A stretch of DNA of 12,588 bases from Oscillospiraceae bacterium (lineage in GTDB: Bacteria > Bacillota_A > Clostridia > Oscillospirales > Oscillospiraceae): NCBI GenBank assembly GCA_017627975.1, contig JAGAFT010000050.1:1-12588 (forward strand), given 5' to 3'. How positions within the stretch are numbered: the stretch's first letter is position 1; the number at the start of each line of letters is the position of its first letter. The notes under the pieces are model-generated. The model searched no databases. It saw nothing but the letters and a program-made list of their open reading frames with translations, and was not told the origin of the DNA. A program made the position numbers and the translations under genes. Positions 1 to 6,820 of the stretch are shown piece after piece.

Positions 1-911
1 CACACCCCCCCACACACACACACACCCGGATGTGTGTTTCTGCCTGTGTGTGTACGTGTAGGTCTGTGTGTGTGTGTGGGTGTGTATATCTACGCCTATA
101 TGTATACACACGCGCGCGCACGTAGACATCTACATAGACACATGCGTATGTATGCACATAGGTACATGTACGCTGACTAATACGTACGTGCATGTATACA
201 CACGTGCGTGCACAGAGACACGCGCGTGTATGCACATGCGTATACGTGTGTGCGCATCTATGGACATGAATCTGTGTATATGCACTCTATACACACACTT
301 GCAACTGTACATACGTATATGCGTGTATGCCTACTTACACATACATGTGTGTATGTGTATGCACATATACAGCTCTACGTCTGTGTGGACGTACATACGC
401 TATATGTAGGCGTCTAGGTGTGCGTACATATGTATGTATACACGTGTACATACACGCGTGCATACACACAGGCCGATATGTGTGCATGTGTAGGCATGCA
501 CGTTCGTGTCCGCATATACGTACACGCGCACGCGCGCCTGTGCGTATACACCACACGTACACACACGTGTGCATCTATATGCGTTTACACGCCCGTGTTT
601 ATTTAAATGTAGGTATGTATGTCTACGTATAGGCACATATGAGCATGTGTATACATGCGCGTGCATATCCATGTATGTATGCGTACAGATGCCTGTGCGT
701 ACGTACATACACGCAAGCATACATGCACGCTATACACGCCTAGGCATATACATGCACACACAGACACGTGCGCGTACGTGAGCATGCATGCGCTTCGTAT
801 GTACTTGTTTATGCGCATGTGTGCACGTATATATAGATGCGAATATGTGTCCGTATGCATATGTACGTGTGTATATGCACATGTGCGCGCGCTCTCTCTC
901 TCTCTCTCTCG
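1..911. repeat. Alternating pyrimidine-purine low-complexity tract, no gene
   Basis: This stretch is dominated by TG, CA, TA and CG steps, but it is not a simple tandem repeat. From 181 to 240 only 4 of 59 neighbouring-base steps are purine-purine or pyrimidine-pyrimidine, and from 121 to 180 about 12 of 59. In the coding DNA at 961-1020 the count is about 30 of 59, close to random. Self-complementary words such as TGCA, CATG, GTAC, ACGT, TATA and CGCG are very dense. The left end begins with C-rich CA repeats and the right end is a CT tract. Strict alternation forbids all three stop codons, so open frames here mean nothing by themselves. I see no ribosome-site-led gene, no RNA gene and no CRISPR spacing. 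It may be a real Z-DNA-prone element or an artefact of amplification or assembly. Confidence 0.9.
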
Positions 912-1823
912 GTAACGCACGTATTCATGCAGCTTGTAGCCGAGGCCGCGCATTTTTGTCCGGGACACTTCTTCCGCGGCGATTCCGAAAAAGTCGCCAT
1001 CGTGCAGCAGGGCGTTGCGGATAAAGAACCAGCCGGCCAGCAGGAAGCAGAGGACCGCAACCAATGCCGCGCGCTTTAGAATCAGGCCGCCCCTATCCGG
1101 GATATCCGGATCGGTCAACACCGCAAAGATGCAGAACACCGCACCCATCAGCAGCCAGCCGTAGACGGAATAATAGGACAGCAGGCCCAGGGAAAACCCG
1201 ATCGCCAGACCGGCGCAGCTTTTCACCGGCCATTTGCGGTCATATCCTTCCACGAAGAAATACAGCATCATGCTGACCGCGCAAAGCGACAGCGAATCGT
1301 TGTTCTGGTACATGCCGAGAAACAGCACCTGCGGCAAAAAGCAGACAATGGCCGCAAACAAAACGGCGGAGTTTCTCCGTGCGAAAAGCCTTTGTCCCAG
1401 CTTCAGGCAAAAAGCGCAGCAAAGCGTGACCGACAGCACACTGCACATGCGCGACGCGGCAAGCAGAATGCGCGGCGAATCGGTGAAGCAGGCCGTGATC
1501 CGTCCAAAGGCCGCGCCGACGATGGCGGATAAGTACGGGCGCAGCGCGTAGGAGAAGCCCCAGCCGTCAAAATCAGAATCGGGCTTGATGGACAAGACCG
1601 GCGCGCTTGTATCCTCCCAGGACATGAGCATGGTTTCCATCTCGTTTCCCGTTGGCAGCGTTCCCGTGCGTACCATCCAGTCGGACAAGTATTTCCGCCC
1701 CTCCTCATCCGGGCACTGATCCATCGGCAGCAACAACGCGCCGGCCAGGCAAATGAAAAAGACCAGCAAGACCAGAAGGGATTCCCATTTCAGATTCTTC
1801 TCTTTCATTTCACCTTGCATCAT
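603..1823 (-). CDS. DUF2142/GT-C-like multi-pass membrane protein, 3' end lost in low-complexity DNA
   Basis: The open frame is 406 codons, but only about residues 1-304 (1823 to 912) look like a protein. They show a membrane segment near residues 15-33 and then a short extracytoplasmic stretch with DQCPDEEGR at 35-43. Further hydrophobic helices lie near 97-112, 120-140, 152-171, 178-191, 202-236 and 251-270. The PDE motif after the first helix, YQNNDS at 172-177 and WFFIRN at 265-270 resemble DUF2142 and other GT-C-fold lipid-linked sugar transferases. Residues 305-406 are RERERE followed by Cys/His/Tyr/Thr/Val-rich translation of the repeat tract and are not credible. The start overlaps the end of the upstream GT gene by 14 nt, implying translational coupling. 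No ribosome site precedes the ATG at 1823, and the ATG at 1808, just after AAGGTGA, is an alternative. It probably acts in polysaccharide export or decoration; the substrate is unknown. Confidence 0.7.
   Translation of the reverse strand: MMQGEMKEKNLKWESLLVLLVFFICLAGALLLPMDQCPDEEGRKYLSDWMVRTGTLPTGNEMETMLMSWEDTSAPVLSIKPDSDFDGWGFSYALRPYLSAIVGAAFGRITACFTDSPRILLAASRMCSVLSVTLCCAFCLKLGQRLFARRNSAVLFAAIVCFLPQVLFLGMYQNNDSLSLCAVSMMLYFFVEGYDRKWPVKSCAGLAIGFSLGLLSYYSVYGWLLMGAVFCIFAVLTDPDIPDRGGLILKRAALVAVLCFLLAGWFFIRNALLHDGDFFGIAAEEVSRTKMRGLGYKLHEYVRYRERERESARTCAYTHVHMHTDTYSHLYIRAHMRINKYIRSACMLTYAHVSVCACICLGVYSVHVCLRVCTYAQASVRIHTWICTRMYTHAHMCLYVDIHTYI
892..910. repeat. CT/GA dinucleotide microsatellite, 19 nt
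   Basis: An uninterrupted CT tract of nine and a half units, read as GA on the coding strand of the membrane-protein gene. It lies exactly where recognisable coding sequence ends and the alternating tract begins, and it is translated as an Arg-Glu repeat. It is followed leftward by a GC-alternating run. A tract of this length inside a polysaccharide-locus gene could slip and change the reading frame, but it could equally mark an assembly or synthesis junction. Confidence 0.9.
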
Positions 1824-3819
1824 GCGGCTGAAGGGGATATTGGACGAAATAATCCGATCGCGTCAGCGAAAAGTTTGGGTTGAAATAGGGATCGCCGGAC
1901 TCCAGTTCGTTTTCCCAGCGTTCCCGAAAGCGGCGGACCTCCTCGCGAAAGCGCGCTCTTTTTTCCGAGGTGTTCTCCGAGCCGCGGCTCTTGGATTCAT
2001 CATGGTACAGTTCCGCATACGGCGTCCAGACGATCAACAGGCCCGTCTTCCGGATCCGCATGCACAGGTCCACGTCGTTGAATGCGACCGCCCAGGTCTC
2101 ATCCATTCCGCTCACGTTCTCCCAAACATCCCGGCGCAGCAGCATACAGGCCGCCGTGACCGCGGACACATTCTGTGGATAAAGGAGGCGCCCCATGTAG
2201 CCGAGATTGTGCCTGTCTGCTCCCTGGAAAAAATGTCCGGCAATCCCGCCCATTCCCAGGCAAACGCCCGCATGCTGAATGGTGTTGTCCGGATAATCGA
2301 GCATCGCGCCCACAGCGCCCACATCCGGCCGCTGGGCAAACATCAACATCTCCTCGATCCAGTCGGGCGAGATGACTCTGGTGTCGTTGTTGAGCAAGAG
2401 CAGATATTCACCGGTACAAAACCGTGCCCCGTAGTTGTTGATGGCCGGGAAATTGAACGCCCCCTGCCAGGTGACGACGCGCACATTGTCATGCGCTTTC
2501 TGAAGCGCCTCATAATAAGAGAAGATCTCCCGTGACGTGCTGTTGTTTTCCACGATGACGATCTCATAATCCGGCCAGGTCGTCTTGCTGAAAATGGAAT
2601 CCAGGCAGCTCTGCAGATCCTTAAGGTGTTCATAATTGGGGATCAGGATGGAAACCTTCGGAGTCCCCCGGACGGCATACCGGGTGCGATAGATCGTCAG
2701 CCCTGGCTGGACCGGCGCGACCTCTCCCTCCAGATTGAGCCGCTCCAGCTGCTTTTCCACCGCACGGATGCCCGCTGCCGTCACATAGGGTTTGACCCCG
2801 GGACTCTCGGCAACCGAACCGGCGTGCGCCCGCCAGTAGTACAGGATCTCCGGAATATGCGCCACGCGCTGTGCTTTCTCCGTCAGACGTAAGATCATAT
2901 CGTGATCCTGCGACCCGTCGCAGGTCGGGTCGAACCATCCGGCCTCGTCCAAAAGCGCACGTTTAAAAACCGTAAAATGGCAGATATAGTTATTGGCCCG
3001 CAGATTGTCCGGCGCAAAGTCGGGTTTGAAATGGGGCAGATAAGCATCCTCCGGCGTATCGCGGAAGGTGCTCTCATCCGTATAAATGAAGTCCGCGCCA
3101 GTGTTTTCGATCGTCCGCATGACCTCATACAGCGCCGCGGGATGCAGCAGATCGTCATGGTCAAACAGTCCGATGTAGTCCCCCTCCGCCATCTCCATAC
3201 AGGCGTTGGTGTTGCCGGAAATTCCCAGATTCTTTTCCAGCCTCCGATAGCGGATACGCGCGTCCTGGTCCATATACTCCCGGCAAATGCGTTCCACGTC
3301 CCCATGCTCCGCGCCGCTGCCGTCCGCCATGCACAGTTCCCAGTCCTGATAGGTCTGCGCCTGTACGGACTCGATCATCGCACGCAAAAACAGCTCCGGC
3401 GTGTTGTATAGGGGCACCGCGATGCTGAACTTGATTCTTTCCGGGAAAACATGCTCCCGCTGTCTATCAAGCGCTTCCTCAGAAAACAGAGGTCGCTTCG
3501 CGCTTTTTGCGGCATAATCTGCGTGATAGATCTTCTCCAGCGCTTTGTGCCACGTGAACCGCAGCCCGTTCATCCGCAGGCTGTACAAGCCCTTGCGAAG
3601 CAGGCCCTTTTCCTCGCGCGGGCGAAAGAGCCATTTCAGCACGTCCAGCAGGAAGCGAAACGGTTTTGTGATCTTCCAGAAGAACGAGTTGGAGATGATA
3701 TCAAAGCTCTCGGCAAGGTCGCGGTTTTGCTCCTCAAGCTGCGCGATGTATGCCTGCTGCCTCTGAATGGTCTTCTCCTGCTCTGCAAGCTTTTTTTCCG
3801 GATTCTGTGTATACTCCAT
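1810..3819 (-). CDS. Two-domain family 2 glycosyltransferase with N-terminal coiled coil
   Basis: A cytoplasmic or membrane-associated enzyme of 669 aa expected to add two sugars, or two linkages, to a surface glycan from nucleotide sugars. Residues 5-38 are rich in E, Q and K with coiled-coil spacing. A hydrophobic/basic patch (FFWKITKPFRFLLDVLKWLF, 47-66) may touch the membrane. The first GT2 domain (about 130-345) opens FSIAVPLYNT and carries DHDD at 220-223 and SQDHD at 303-307. The second (about 387-615) opens VSILIPNYEH, has NNDT at 477-480 in the DxD position, and NDVDLCMR at 581-588. The ATG has GGAG 9 nt upstream. It follows rmlD by 36 nt and overlaps the membrane-protein gene. With dTDP-rhamnose genes just upstream, a rhamnosyltransferase or rhamnan polymerase role is likely but inferred; the acceptor is unknown. 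Confidence 0.9.
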   Translation of the reverse strand: MEYTQNPEKKLAEQEKTIQRQQAYIAQLEEQNRDLAESFDIISNSFFWKITKPFRFLLDVLKWLFRPREEKGLLRKGLYSLRMNGLRFTWHKALEKIYHADYAAKSAKRPLFSEEALDRQREHVFPERIKFSIAVPLYNTPELFLRAMIESVQAQTYQDWELCMADGSGAEHGDVERICREYMDQDARIRYRRLEKNLGISGNTNACMEMAEGDYIGLFDHDDLLHPAALYEVMRTIENTGADFIYTDESTFRDTPEDAYLPHFKPDFAPDNLRANNYICHFTVFKRALLDEAGWFDPTCDGSQDHDMILRLTEKAQRVAHIPEILYYWRAHAGSVAESPGVKPYVTAAGIRAVEKQLERLNLEGEVAPVQPGLTIYRTRYAVRGTPKVSILIPNYEHLKDLQSCLDSIFSKTTWPDYEIVIVENNSTSREIFSYYEALQKAHDNVRVVTWQGAFNFPAINNYGARFCTGEYLLLLNNDTRVISPDWIEEMLMFAQRPDVGAVGAMLDYPDNTIQHAGVCLGMGGIAGHFFQGADRHNLGYMGRLLYPQNVSAVTAACMLLRRDVWENVSGMDETWAVAFNDVDLCMRIRKTGLLIVWTPYAELYHDESKSRGSENTSEKRARFREEVRRFRERWENELESGDPYFNPNFSLTRSDYFVQYPLQPHDAR

Positions 3820-3855
3820 CTTCTTCAGCTCCGTGCTTTATGCACCTTTTCTCTT

Positions 3856-4698
3856 TCAGATGATTCTTTCCAGCAGGGAGTTCAAGGACGCTTCCCAGTC
3901 CGGGAGACGCGCAAACCCGCCCGCGTCCAGCGACGCCTTGCTCAGTCTCGAATTCTTTGGCCGAAGCGCCTTTGCTCCATAGGCCTCCGTGCTGACATGC
4001 TCCACTGCCACGTGCTTCCCTGCCATTCGGAACACGGTCTCGGCCAGTTCCGCCCAGGAGCAGAAGCCCTCGTTCGTGGCGTGATAGACGCCGTAGTTCT
4101 CTGTCTCCAGCATATCGCAAAGCAGCGGCGCCAGATCGGCCGTGAAGGTGGGCGAGCCGATCTGATCGTCTACCACCCGCAGATCACGGTGCGTTTCCGC
4201 AAGGCGCAGCATCGTCTTGACGAAGTTATTCCCGTGCTCGCCAATGACCCAGGAGGTGCGCACAACAAAGAAAGCGTCCAGCAGTTCCTGCACGGCCCGC
4301 TCCCCTGCCAGCTTGCTGCGCCCGTAGATGTTCAGCGGCCCGGTCGTATCTCCGGTTTCCCAGGGGGTATTGCCTGTTCCGGGAAAAACATAGTCCGTGG
4401 AGAGATAGACCATCTTCGCGCCGACTTCCCGGCAGGCCAGCGCCACGTTCCGCGTGCCGTCGGCGTTGACGGCCAGGCAGCGCTCCGCCTCATCCTCGGC
4501 CAGATCGACCTTCGTATAGGCGGCACAATGCAGCACCGCATCCGGTCGGTACGCGGAAAACGCCCGGAGCACCACGTCCCGGTCGGTGATATCCAGCTCT
4601 TTGGAGCTGACGCCCAGATAGTCAACGCCTCGCTCATGCAGGCACTTTGCCGCGTCATGGCCCAGCTGCCCGCTGACGCCTGTAAGCAATACCTTCAT
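3856..4698 (-). CDS. dTDP-4-dehydrorhamnose reductase (RmlD/RfbD)
   Basis: Catalyses the last step of dTDP-L-rhamnose synthesis, the NAD(P)H-dependent reduction of dTDP-4-dehydro-L-rhamnose in the cytoplasm. The 280-aa protein is an extended short-chain dehydrogenase. It has the Rossmann motif GVSGQLG at residues 7-13, the DITD stretch near 36-39, STDYVFPG at 100-107, and the catalytic pair Y125 and K129 in YGRSK. The length is normal for the family. The ATG at 4698 lies one base after the rmlC stop (TGA-G-ATG), so the two genes are tightly coupled; GAGG and GGTGAG lie just upstream. A longer frame beginning with TTG at 4713 overlaps rmlC but adds only five residues, and the extra residues do not fit the family's usual N-terminus. 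Confidence 0.95.
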   Translation of the reverse strand: MKVLLTGVSGQLGHDAAKCLHERGVDYLGVSSKELDITDRDVVLRAFSAYRPDAVLHCAAYTKVDLAEDEAERCLAVNADGTRNVALACREVGAKMVYLSTDYVFPGTGNTPWETGDTTGPLNIYGRSKLAGERAVQELLDAFFVVRTSWVIGEHGNNFVKTMLRLAETHRDLRVVDDQIGSPTFTADLAPLLCDMLETENYGVYHATNEGFCSWAELAETVFRMAGKHVAVEHVSTEAYGAKALRPKNSRLSKASLDAGGFARLPDWEASLNSLLERII

Positions 4699-4699
4699 C

Positions 4700-5254
4700 T
4701 CACCAGTCCTCAAAGCCCGTCACAGCATCCCGCAGGAGCGGGTTGCGCTTGTCCTTCTCCGAAAGGATCGGATCCGCGATCCCCCAGTCGACACCCAGCT
4801 CCGGGTCATTCCAGAGAATACCGGCATCCGCCTCCGGTGCGTAAGGGTTGTCCGCTTTATACAGAAACTCCACATGGTCGGTAAGCGTCAAAAAACCGTG
4901 GCCGAACCCTCGGGGGATCAAAAACTGTCGTTTGTTTTCTTCGGACAGTTCCACCGCCTGCCAAAGCTTGTAGGTCGGGCTGGATGGCCGCAGATCCACT
5001 GCCACATCCAATACTGCCCCTCGCACACAGCGCACCAGCTTCGCCTGCGCCTTTTCTCCCCGCTGAAAATGGATGCCGCGAAGGGTCCCCTTCACCGAAC
5101 TTAAGGAGTGATTATCCTGCACGAAATCATAGAACTGTCCATGCTCCTCAAATTCGCGCTTCGACCAGGTCTCCATAAAGAACCCCCGGTTGTCGCCGAA
5201 CACCTTCGGTTCGATGATCCAAATGTCTCTCATTTTTCCCGGAATCCATTGCAT
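4700..5254 (-). CDS. dTDP-4-dehydrorhamnose 3,5-epimerase (RmlC/RfbC)
   Basis: Cupin-fold epimerase of the third step of dTDP-L-rhamnose synthesis, converting dTDP-4-keto-6-deoxyglucose to the L-rhamno form for RmlD. With the start at 5254 the protein has 184 aa, typical of the family. IIEPKVFGDNRGFF is at 13-26 and LRGIHFQ at 58-64. The expected active-site His62, Lys72 and Tyr132 fall at the same numbers I recall for characterised RmlC proteins, which supports this start. An ATG at 5272 would add six residues but has only a weak AGAGA site, whereas the ATG at 5254 is preceded by AAGGTGGGG six bases upstream. It is the first gene of the polysaccharide operon and ends one base before rmlD begins. 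No rmlA or rmlB is seen here, so they must be elsewhere. Confidence 0.95.
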   Translation of the reverse strand: MQWIPGKMRDIWIIEPKVFGDNRGFFMETWSKREFEEHGQFYDFVQDNHSLSSVKGTLRGIHFQRGEKAQAKLVRCVRGAVLDVAVDLRPSSPTYKLWQAVELSEENKRQFLIPRGFGHGFLTLTDHVEFLYKADNPYAPEADAGILWNDPELGVDWGIADPILSEKDKRNPLLRDAVTGFEDW

Positions 5255-5260
5255 GCCGTG

Positions 5261-5269
5261 CCCCACCTT
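5261..5269 (-). promoter_or_regulatory. Ribosome binding site that decides the rmlC start
   Basis: AAGGTGGGG lies six bases upstream of the ATG at 5254. It sits inside the first codons of the alternative frame starting at 5272, and this is the main reason for preferring the shorter protein. Confidence 0.6.
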
Positions 5270-5298
5270 CATTCTCTAAACGATCCCAAAACAGCAAG

Positions 5299-5337
5299 CG
5301 CTCCAGACATCTGCAACCATTGTCACTGTCTGAAGCG
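5299..5337 (-). promoter_or_regulatory. Stem-loop in the rml operon leader
   Basis: Arms 5299-5309 and 5327-5337 form an 11-bp stem around a 17-nt loop. Only the minus-strand RNA pairs fully: the single imperfect position is a G-U wobble on that strand but an A-C mismatch on the other. This suggests the structure is selected in the leader RNA. The stem ends 45 nt before the rmlC ATG and is followed about eight bases later by TTTT, so an attenuator, a processive-antitermination element or an mRNA-stability element are all possible. Confidence 0.45.
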
Positions 5338-5454
5338 ATTTTGAATATGATTAATGGCGAAATGTTTTTCGCTGCAGTTCTGCTGCATTTCGATCACCGC
5401 CATAGCCCAAACTCATCAAAAGAGAAACGCCCTTCTCTCTTTTTCTTTTTGTGC

Positions 5455-5483
5455 ATTTTACCACAATCCGCATGAAACAGCAA
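5455..5483 (-). promoter_or_regulatory. Candidate promoter of the rmlC-rmlD-GT operon
   Basis: On the minus strand a -35 box TTGCTG (5483-5478) and a -10 box TAAAAT (5460-5455) are separated by exactly 17 bases. Initiation would fall near 5448, giving a leader of about 190 nt before rmlC. The match is moderate, but it is the best one seen in this gap. Confidence 0.5.
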
Positions 5484-5602
5484 CTGTTTCTTTCGCCGCC
5501 GTCCAAAAGCGTCTGCAAGATGCGCGCGGCCAGGCACGCGCTGCCGACGGTGCACCGACGGTCTCCGGGTACCGCAGTTTCCCCGTTGCCCGGCCATAGG
5601 AC

Positions 5603-5639
5603 AATCCCCTCCGAATCCATTTACGATCCGAAGGGGATT
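5603..5639 (-). terminator. Hairpin after the PfkB-family kinase gene
   Basis: Arms 5603-5617 and 5625-5639 form a 15-bp stem with a 7-nt loop, starting 17 nt after the kinase stop codon. The two imperfect positions are G-U wobbles only in the minus-strand RNA, which agrees with it ending that transcript. There is no clear U-run after the stem, so it may be a weak terminator or a 3'-end stabiliser. Confidence 0.55.
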
Positions 5640-5655
5640 TGAGCGGAAACCGGGC

Positions 5656-6597
5656 TTACTTCTCACCTTGCCGCAGGAACTGCAGCACCTGCTCCCTGCT
5701 CTTTAGCGCTGTACCGGCTCCCACTGCGGTCGTGCAGATCGCGCCGCAGGCATTGGCGAAGCGGAGCGCCTCTTGTTGGGAGGTCCCCCGCAGGATTTCA
5801 GAGACGAAGCCCGCCACGAAGTTGTCCCCTGCGCCGCTGGCATCCACCGCATGGATGCTGCAGGCGGGAAGATAAGAGGACCCTTCCTCGTTTTTGAGAA
5901 GGCAGCCCTTCCCACCCAGTTTGATGATCACCTTTCTGACTCCCAAAGCGAGAAAAGCATCGGCCATTTCCTCGGGCCTCTCTTTTCCGGAATAGTACCG
6001 GGCCTCGTCCTCGTTGGGCGTGATATAGTCGATCAGCGGCAGGGACTCCCACAGGTCCTCCAAAGTCAGACGGCGGAAATTCGGCAGCTTTGTATCGGCA
6101 AAAACCAGCTGGCCCGCTCCCTTGGCGGAGGTCAGTACCGTGTGAACGGTTTCCGGCTCGTCAAAGGGCGCGCGAAAAAGGGAGCCAAGAAGCAGCGCCC
6201 TGGAGGCACAAAAACGGTCCGGGTAATTCTCTGGATGAAAGTTATAGCGATGGGCGCTGTTGGTGATCGACTTTCGCGTGCCATCCTCACGGACAAACAT
6301 GGTGGTGACCGGCGTCGGATGCACGGCTGAGCGAAGGATCCGCCCCGTGTCCACTCCACAGCCGGACAAGGCGGAAACGATCAGATCGCCCGCCGCATCC
6401 TCACCCAGGGAGCAGAGGATCCCGGTTTTCAGCCCCAGCTTTGACGCGGCCATGGCCGCGTTCACCGCCTCGCCGCCCACACTCAGTGAGCCGGAGGCCG
6501 CCCGATAGCCCGAGGCCGAAATGGGCTCAGGCTCAAAGCCCTTGATGATGGAATCCACCAGCGCCATGCCTATGCAAATGACATCGTATTCTCTCAT
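5656..6597 (-). CDS. PfkB-family (ribokinase-like) carbohydrate kinase
   Basis: ATP-dependent cytoplasmic kinase that phosphorylates a sugar or sugar acid. The protein has 313 aa, normal for the family. The N-terminal signature is SVGGEAVNAAMAASKLG at 39-55, the region that closes over the sugar. TPNEDEA at 193-199 is the typical pre-ATP motif. The C-terminal signature VDASGAGDNFVAGF at 251-264 includes the catalytic base D258 and the anion-hole glycines. The ATG at 6597 has GGAGG eight bases upstream. A longer open frame to 6729 lacks a ribosome site, carries non-family sequence and would overlap the promoter. It is a single-gene unit with its own promoter and 3' hairpin. The substrate cannot be read from sequence; 2-keto-3-deoxygluconate, fructose and ribose kinases share these motifs. 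Confidence 0.9.
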   Translation of the reverse strand: MREYDVICIGMALVDSIIKGFEPEPISASGYRAASGSLSVGGEAVNAAMAASKLGLKTGILCSLGEDAAGDLIVSALSGCGVDTGRILRSAVHPTPVTTMFVREDGTRKSITNSAHRYNFHPENYPDRFCASRALLLGSLFRAPFDEPETVHTVLTSAKGAGQLVFADTKLPNFRRLTLEDLWESLPLIDYITPNEDEARYYSGKERPEEMADAFLALGVRKVIIKLGGKGCLLKNEEGSSYLPACSIHAVDASGAGDNFVAGFVSEILRGTSQQEALRFANACGAICTTAVGAGTALKSREQVLQFLRQGEK

Positions 6598-6618
6598 TGT
6601 CCTTCCTCCGTGTCTTTC

Positions 6619-6647
6619 ATTGTAACAAAGGCCGGATGATATGTCAA
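6619..6647 (-). promoter_or_regulatory. Strong sigma-A-type promoter of the PfkB kinase gene
   Basis: A perfect -35 TTGACA (6647-6642) is separated by 17 bases from -10 TACAAT (6624-6619). Initiation near 6612 leaves only about 15 nt before the ATG at 6597, just enough for the GGAGG ribosome site. Confidence 0.8.
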
Positions 6648-6654
6648 AGAAGAT

Positions 6655-6675
6655 GCGTATGTATTGTTTATACGC
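6655..6675. promoter_or_regulatory. Inverted repeat upstream of the kinase -35 box, possible operator
   Basis: Perfect arms GCGTAT and ATACGC flank nine bases. The centre lies about 53 bp upstream of the predicted transcription start and the element ends 7 bp from the -35 box, a typical place for an activator, though a regulator is not identified. Confidence 0.35.
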
Positions 6676-6757
6676 CGGGGAGCAGCTTCCGGCCGTGCAG
6701 GAAGTTTTCATAAGAAAAACCTGCCCCATAAAAGCACCGGACCATACGCCCGGTTTC

Positions 6758-6804
6758 CGAAAGAAACGAGACGTCCCCCCTTCGTTCGGTTTGGTACGTC
6801 TCGT
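6758..6804 (-). terminator. Rho-independent terminator of the PHP-domain gene
   Basis: On the minus strand a perfect 9-bp stem ACGAGACGT / ACGTCTCGT (arms 6796-6804 and 6766-6774) is followed at once by TTCTTT. It begins 17 nt after the PHP stop codon. The 21-nt loop may add further A/C-G pairs. Confidence 0.7.
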
Positions 6805-6820
6805 CCCCGCGGTATCTGGC

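Larger units (their letters stand above)
5255..5655. other. 400-bp intergenic region between the sugar kinase and rmlC
   Basis: From right to left on the minus strand it holds a terminator-like hairpin just after the kinase gene (5603-5639), about 120 bp with no recognised feature, a sigma-A-like promoter (5455-5483), and a long leader with a small GCGAAA hairpin (5358-5373) and a larger stem-loop (5299-5337). Open frames of 60-90 codons cross it on both strands, but none has a recognisable domain, so I do not call a gene. Confidence 0.6.

Noticed and set aside
68..781. Several 60-113 codon frames on both strands in the alternating tract
   Set aside because: Stop codons are excluded by composition, the frames overlap heavily, and none has a ribosome site or protein-like residue pattern.
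1..911. CRISPR array or tandem satellite
   Set aside because: No constant-length repeat separated by unique spacers, and no fixed period. Recurrent words such as TATGCACA occur at uneven distances.
3451..4884. 477-codon open frame on the plus strand
   Set aside because: Antisense shadow of the GT2, rmlD and rmlC genes; no family motif and no ribosome site.
5419..5450. Plus-strand terminator (AGAGAA / TTCTCT stem before a T-rich run)
   Set aside because: The stem is only 6 bp and AT-rich, and no plus-strand gene precedes it.
5351..5620. Small minus-strand gene of 89 codons in the kinase-rmlC gap
   Set aside because: It runs through the terminator-like hairpin and the promoter, and no domain or convincing ribosome site is seen.
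6598..6729. N-terminal extension of the sugar kinase to 6729
   Set aside because: The 44 extra residues do not match the family and would cover the TTGACA/TACAAT promoter; the ATG at 6597 has a strong GGAGG site.
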